The notes under the pieces were generated by a model. It made no database searches, had not been told where the DNA came from, and was given only the letters and a program-made list of their open reading frames with translations. A stretch of 64,000 nt of DNA from Ornithinimicrobium sp. INDO-MA30-4. Its GTDB lineage: Bacteria; Actinomycetota; Actinomycetes; Actinomycetales; Dermatophilaceae. Shown piece after piece: positions 61,153 to 64,000 of this stretch. Made by a program: the position numbers and the translations under genes. Each line of letters opens with the position of its first letter. Position 1 is the stretch's first letter. The DNA is taken from assembly GCF_021535045.1 (NCBI RefSeq), contig NZ_CP091056.1, positions 1,488,001 to 1,552,000 of the forward strand, read 5' to 3'.

Positions 61153-61695
61153 ATGGCAGAGGGACCAAGAGGGCTGCTACGCGCTGCCCGTCTCGGGGAC
61201 CAGACAGCTTTCGCAGAGATCACCACTGAATTCGGCCCCGGCATGGTCGGCTATGCGCACAGCCTGGTGGGCAACCATCACGACGCCGCTGATGTCGTGC
61301 AGGAGGCTCTCTTGTCGGCCTGGCGCTCACTCGACACCTTCCGCGGCGATTCCGCGCTCAAGACGTGGCTCTATCGACTGGTTCACCGCCGAGCAATGGA
61401 CCTCTTGCGTCGACGCCGCCCTCAACCGGTTGATGTCGATGAATTCGCCGAGCTGACCGCACCCACCAGACACGATCCAGACCGGGCCGCCGAGGACTCC
61501 GAAGTCCTAGCCGCGCTACGCGCTGTCCTGGCTGGCATGCCTGAGGGGCAGCGATCTGTATGGATGTTGCGTGAGGTAGAGGGTATGTCTTATGCCGAGA
61601 TTGGCGACACGCTGGCGCTGCCAGTCGATCAAGTGCGAGGCATGTTGGCTCGCGGCCGCGCCACCGTGACGGAGAGGATGCAAGCATGGCGATAG
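61153..61695 (+). CDS. ECF sigma factor, RpoE-like
   Basis: A 180-aa sigma factor with intact frame. Region 2: AFAEITTEFGPGMVGYAHSL with HDAADVVQEALLSAWRSLDT and FRGDSALKTWLYRLVHRRAM. Region 4: MPEGQRSVWMLREVEGMSYA then EIGDTLALPVDQVRGMLARG. ATG 61153 gives MAEGPRGLLRAARLG; the ATG at 61123 is possible but poorly conserved. It is divergent from the Asp23/AmaP operon and overlaps the downstream Asp23-like gene by 10 bases. It is a candidate regulator of that operon; the target promoters are not identified. Confidence 0.9.
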   Translation: MAEGPRGLLRAARLGDQTAFAEITTEFGPGMVGYAHSLVGNHHDAADVVQEALLSAWRSLDTFRGDSALKTWLYRLVHRRAMDLLRRRRPQPVDVDEFAELTAPTRHDPDRAAEDSEVLAALRAVLAGMPEGQRSVWMLREVEGMSYAEIGDTLALPVDQVRGMLARGRATVTERMQAWR

Positions 61696-62143
61696 ACCAG
61701 GGCGACCCAGTTGCTCGGCAACCTAAGCCCTGCGGGAGGACTCCTCACAAGAGTGGCCGCAGATCGCTGCGTCCGTGCGCTCCCGCGTGCGCACTATGAC
61801 AGTCCCAGCTCGCCCGATCCTTGTTGCCCCGTTGCGTGGTCAACAGCACGACGCGCAGCAGTCACAGGTGTGGCTTTCTTCCCGCATCCTGCGGGCGGCG
61901 CTGCGGCAAGAATTGACCAATCTCCGTGCCATGCCTGATCGGCTCGACTTCACCATCGAAGAACGGCAGCTAACCCACGTGTCTGTCGAGATCGTGGCGA
62001 CCTATGGGGACGACCTGCGCGAAGTCGGCGCCGAAACTCGCCAGCGGATTGACGGCACCATCACCAAGCTTCTCGGCCCGTTGCCCGGCTGGAACCCCAC
62101 CACCAGCATTCGAGTCCACATCTGCGATATCAGGACGGTGTAG
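61686..62143 (+). CDS. Asp23-like protein coupled to sigma factor (one break)
   Basis: About 152 aa from ATG 61686 (MAIDQGDPVAR), with AGAGGATGC upstream. A break near 61725 is one base short, after which EWPQIAASVRSRVRTMTVPA continues. The C-terminal half (FTIEERQLTHVSVEIVATYG, DDLREVGAETRQRIDGTITK) resembles Asp23/Gls24 domains. The overlap with the sigma gene implies coupled translation. In that position an anti-sigma role is conceivable, but no known anti-sigma motif is seen. It may instead be a soluble Asp23 paralogue. Confidence 0.65.
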
Positions 62144-62151
62144 ACAGCCTC

Positions 62152-63458
62152 ATGAGCAAGAAAACTGAGCACGAAGTGATCCGGCTCAGCGAAGAGCGCG
62201 ACCTTGATCGTCTCGCGCATCTAGAACATGCCACCTGGTTCTCCCCCACCGCTGGCGGGACAGCGGCCGATGCCATTGGGGCGCTCGACTTCAATTCCAC
62301 TGGCGCTGTCGAAATGCCTGCGCGGGCGGAGTTCGGCCAAACCTCGCAAGCGACGCCGCTCGGCGGGGTTTATGGCGCCTTCGATATGAGCGTCACCGTG
62401 CCGATGGCCCAGGGCGTGGCCCCCATTCCGATGTCAGGACTGACCTGGGTCGCCGTCCATCCCGACATGCGCCGCCGTGGTGTGCTGCGAGCGCTGATGA
62501 GCGACTACCTCAATCGCGTTCACGACGAGGGCCGGTATGCGGTGGCTGGGTTGCACGCGTCCGACCCCGGTATCTACGGACGCTTTGGCTATGAGGTAGC
62601 CAGCTTTGATGCGCAGTACAAACTGAGCCATGGGGCCACGCTGCAGGCACCGCAAGCCATCAGCGACGCGGCCGACGCGCTCGAGACGACTTTGCTGCCT
62701 TCCGATGGGCCTGGCGTGCTGGATGCGATTCACCAAGCGCATCAGCGGGCAGGGGCGTTTCGCTCGGTGCCGCGACTCGATCCGCGGGCTTGACCAACAA
62801 CGACTACCGAGACTTCCCCAAGGCCCGGGGCAGCAAGGAAAAGGTCCAGGTCATTTTTGTGTTGCAGGACGGGCAGCCAATTGGCTACGCATCGTTCCGC
62901 CGAGATTCGGACTGGTCTGACCTTGGCGTGGCCTCGGGTTCAGTGACGATGCGCGAGATCTTTGCCGAAAGCGACGCCGCGCTGCTTGCACTGGCCCGTC
63001 GGCTGACGACGCTGGACCTCACCACCAGCATCAAAATCTGGGATCGCCGGATGGACGACCCATTGCTGTGGTGGGCCGGTGGGCCGCGCAACATCAACGT
63101 GCGCGTAGGTGACTCACCGTGGCTACGCCTTGTCGACGTGCCGAGGGCGCTGGCTCAGCGCGGCTATGCGTCTCCCGTTGATGTGGTCTTGGGGATTGCC
63201 GACGCATATTGCCCGTGGAACTCTGGGCGTTGGCGCCTCACGATTGACGATGCGGGGCAAGCGCACTGCTCGCGGACGCAAGATGACGCAGATCTGGAGT
63301 TGCCGGTCCAGGCGCTCGCTGCCGCATACCTCGGTGGTCGTTCGTTGGTGAGCCAGGCGCCGATTCACGGAGTTGTGGACCACACGCCCGGCGCCCTGAC
63401 TCGGTTGTCGCGGGCAATGCGTAGCGACATCGAGCCTATGGGCGCCATCGGCTTTTAG
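62152..63458 (+). CDS. Eis-like GNAT N-acetyltransferase (one break)
   Basis: About 435 aa. The N-terminal GNAT domain has the acetyl-CoA motif LTWVAVHPDMRRRGVLRALM (about residues 99-118) with HASDPGIYGRFGYEVASF. The frame breaks near 62790, one base short. The second GNAT lobe and SCP2-like C-terminal domain follow, ending GAIGF with a terminal Phe, as in Eis, where the C-terminal carboxylate is catalytic. Eis homologues acetylate amines, including some aminoglycosides; substrate unknown here. It follows the Asp23-like gene by eight bases and ends directly against the menD stop. Confidence 0.87.
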
Positions 63459-64000
63459 TCAGCCGAGCTGAGCGGCAGAGCGCAGATCCGCGCGCCGTTG
63501 CCGGTGTTGCGCCGGGTCAACCGTGATCTCGATGACTCGAATGCCCGCTGCCTCCTGGGCCAAGGCTGCAGTGAGGTCAGCCACCGTGCCGACGCGCTGG
63601 TGCCGGGCACCATAGCCCGCGCACAGGGCGCTGAGTTTGGCCCCGGTTGGCGTGGCAAAGAGTCGCTGGAATGAGTCGTCTCGCGCCGCGCCATATTCGA
63701 GGGTGCTGAAGATGCCACCGCCATCATCGTTGAGCACCACGATCCTCAGGTCTGGGCGCGTTTCGGTTGGACCGATCAGCAGGCCATTGATGTCGTGCAG
63801 GAAGGTGAGATCGCCGAGCAGCAGCGTCGTCGGCGCCTTGGTGCTGAGCGCGATGCCAACAGCCGTGGAGGTTGTGCCGTCGATCCCGGCCAACCCGCGG
63901 TTGCCGACCACCGTCACAGATTCGGTATGCGGGGCGCGGGCGTAGTCCAAGTCACGGGCGGCGTTGCTTGAGCCCACGACGAGGATGCCGCCTTCGGGGA
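63459..64000 (-). CDS. menD: SEPHCHC synthase MenD, C-terminal part
   Basis: Thiamine-diphosphate enzyme that joins 2-oxoglutarate to isochorismate in menaquinone synthesis. The last ~180 codons are present and the gene continues past the right edge. VVGNRGLAGIDGTTSTAVGI with LLLGDLTFLHDINGLLIG is the TPP-binding region, and IVVLNDDGGGIFSTLEYGAA contains the conserved NxGGGIF-like turn. The frame is intact in this portion. It is convergent with the acetyltransferase, and lies near menF and menG. Confidence 0.93.
   Translation of the reverse strand, partial: PEGGILVVGSSNAARDLDYARAPHTESVTVVGNRGLAGIDGTTSTAVGIALSTKAPTTLLLGDLTFLHDINGLLIGPTETRPDLRIVVLNDDGGGIFSTLEYGAARDDSFQRLFATPTGAKLSALCAGYGARHQRVGTVADLTAALAQEAAGIRVIEITVDPAQHRQRRADLRSAAQLG

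Noticed and set aside
1..64000. CRISPR arrays, insertion sequences, integrases or prophage genes
   Set aside because: No regularly spaced repeats, transposase motifs, attachment duplications or phage structural genes were seen on either strand.

Overview
This is a high-GC actinobacterial chromosome segment. The pointers are menaquinone genes (menG, menF, menD), leaderless or GTG starts, many ATGA/GTGA gene overlaps, a mycobacterial-type beta-oxidation/FAS-II-like gene set, and two NADH dehydrogenase (nuo) clusters flanking a 2-oxoacid:ferredoxin oxidoreductase, an order that resembles Streptomyces. A family-level placement cannot be made from the sequence alone. No phage, IS element, plasmid or CRISPR signature was seen.

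Layout. 1-1.6 kb (minus): murB (cut by the window edge), hadB- and hadA-like dehydratases, rpmG. 1.6-1.8 kb: tRNA-Met and tRNA-Thr. 1.9-8.4 kb: an htdX/fabG4/fadA2-like trio (minus), a divergent TetR regulator and a FadE5-like acyl-CoA dehydrogenase (plus). 8.5-11.3 kb: rocD, an MFS transporter, tRNA-Tyr. 11.4-14.2 kb: yajQ, an ECF sigma factor coupled to an acidic membrane-anchored protein, and an SdrD-like fragment. 14.2-18.6 kb: pepN, a dihydropteroate synthase homologue, htpX. 18.6-27.4 kb (minus): a second nuo cluster, nuoA-B-C-H-I-J-K-L-M-N, without D, E, F and G. 27.5-34.2 kb: fructosamine kinase, low-molecular-weight phosphatase, korAB, rarD, a glycosyltransferase. 34.2-37.5 kb: TetR plus MMPL transporter. 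37.6-39.7 kb: a membrane protein and a polyprenyl diphosphate synthase. 39.7-55.7 kb (minus): the complete nuoA-N operon. 55.9-58.0 kb: menG and menF. 58.2-63.5 kb: an Asp23/AmaP envelope-stress locus facing a divergent sigma factor operon that ends in an Eis-like acetyltransferase. 63.5-64 kb: the 3' end of menD.

How it fits together. Much of the window is respiratory: menG/menF/menD and the polyprenyl synthase make menaquinone, Nuo1 reduces it from NADH, and Nuo2 lacks the NADH-input module and lies near KorAB, whose product is reduced ferredoxin. The second theme is envelope function: Asp23/AmaP proteins, HtpX, MMPL and two ECF sigma factors.

Quality warning. About 34 of some 64 protein genes are interrupted by frame changes, including genes expected to be essential or core. 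Many can be restored by adding one base to a short homopolymer, and the affected genes are mostly one base short of a whole number of codons. I therefore read these as sequencing or assembly deletions and annotate the genes full length with the break noted.
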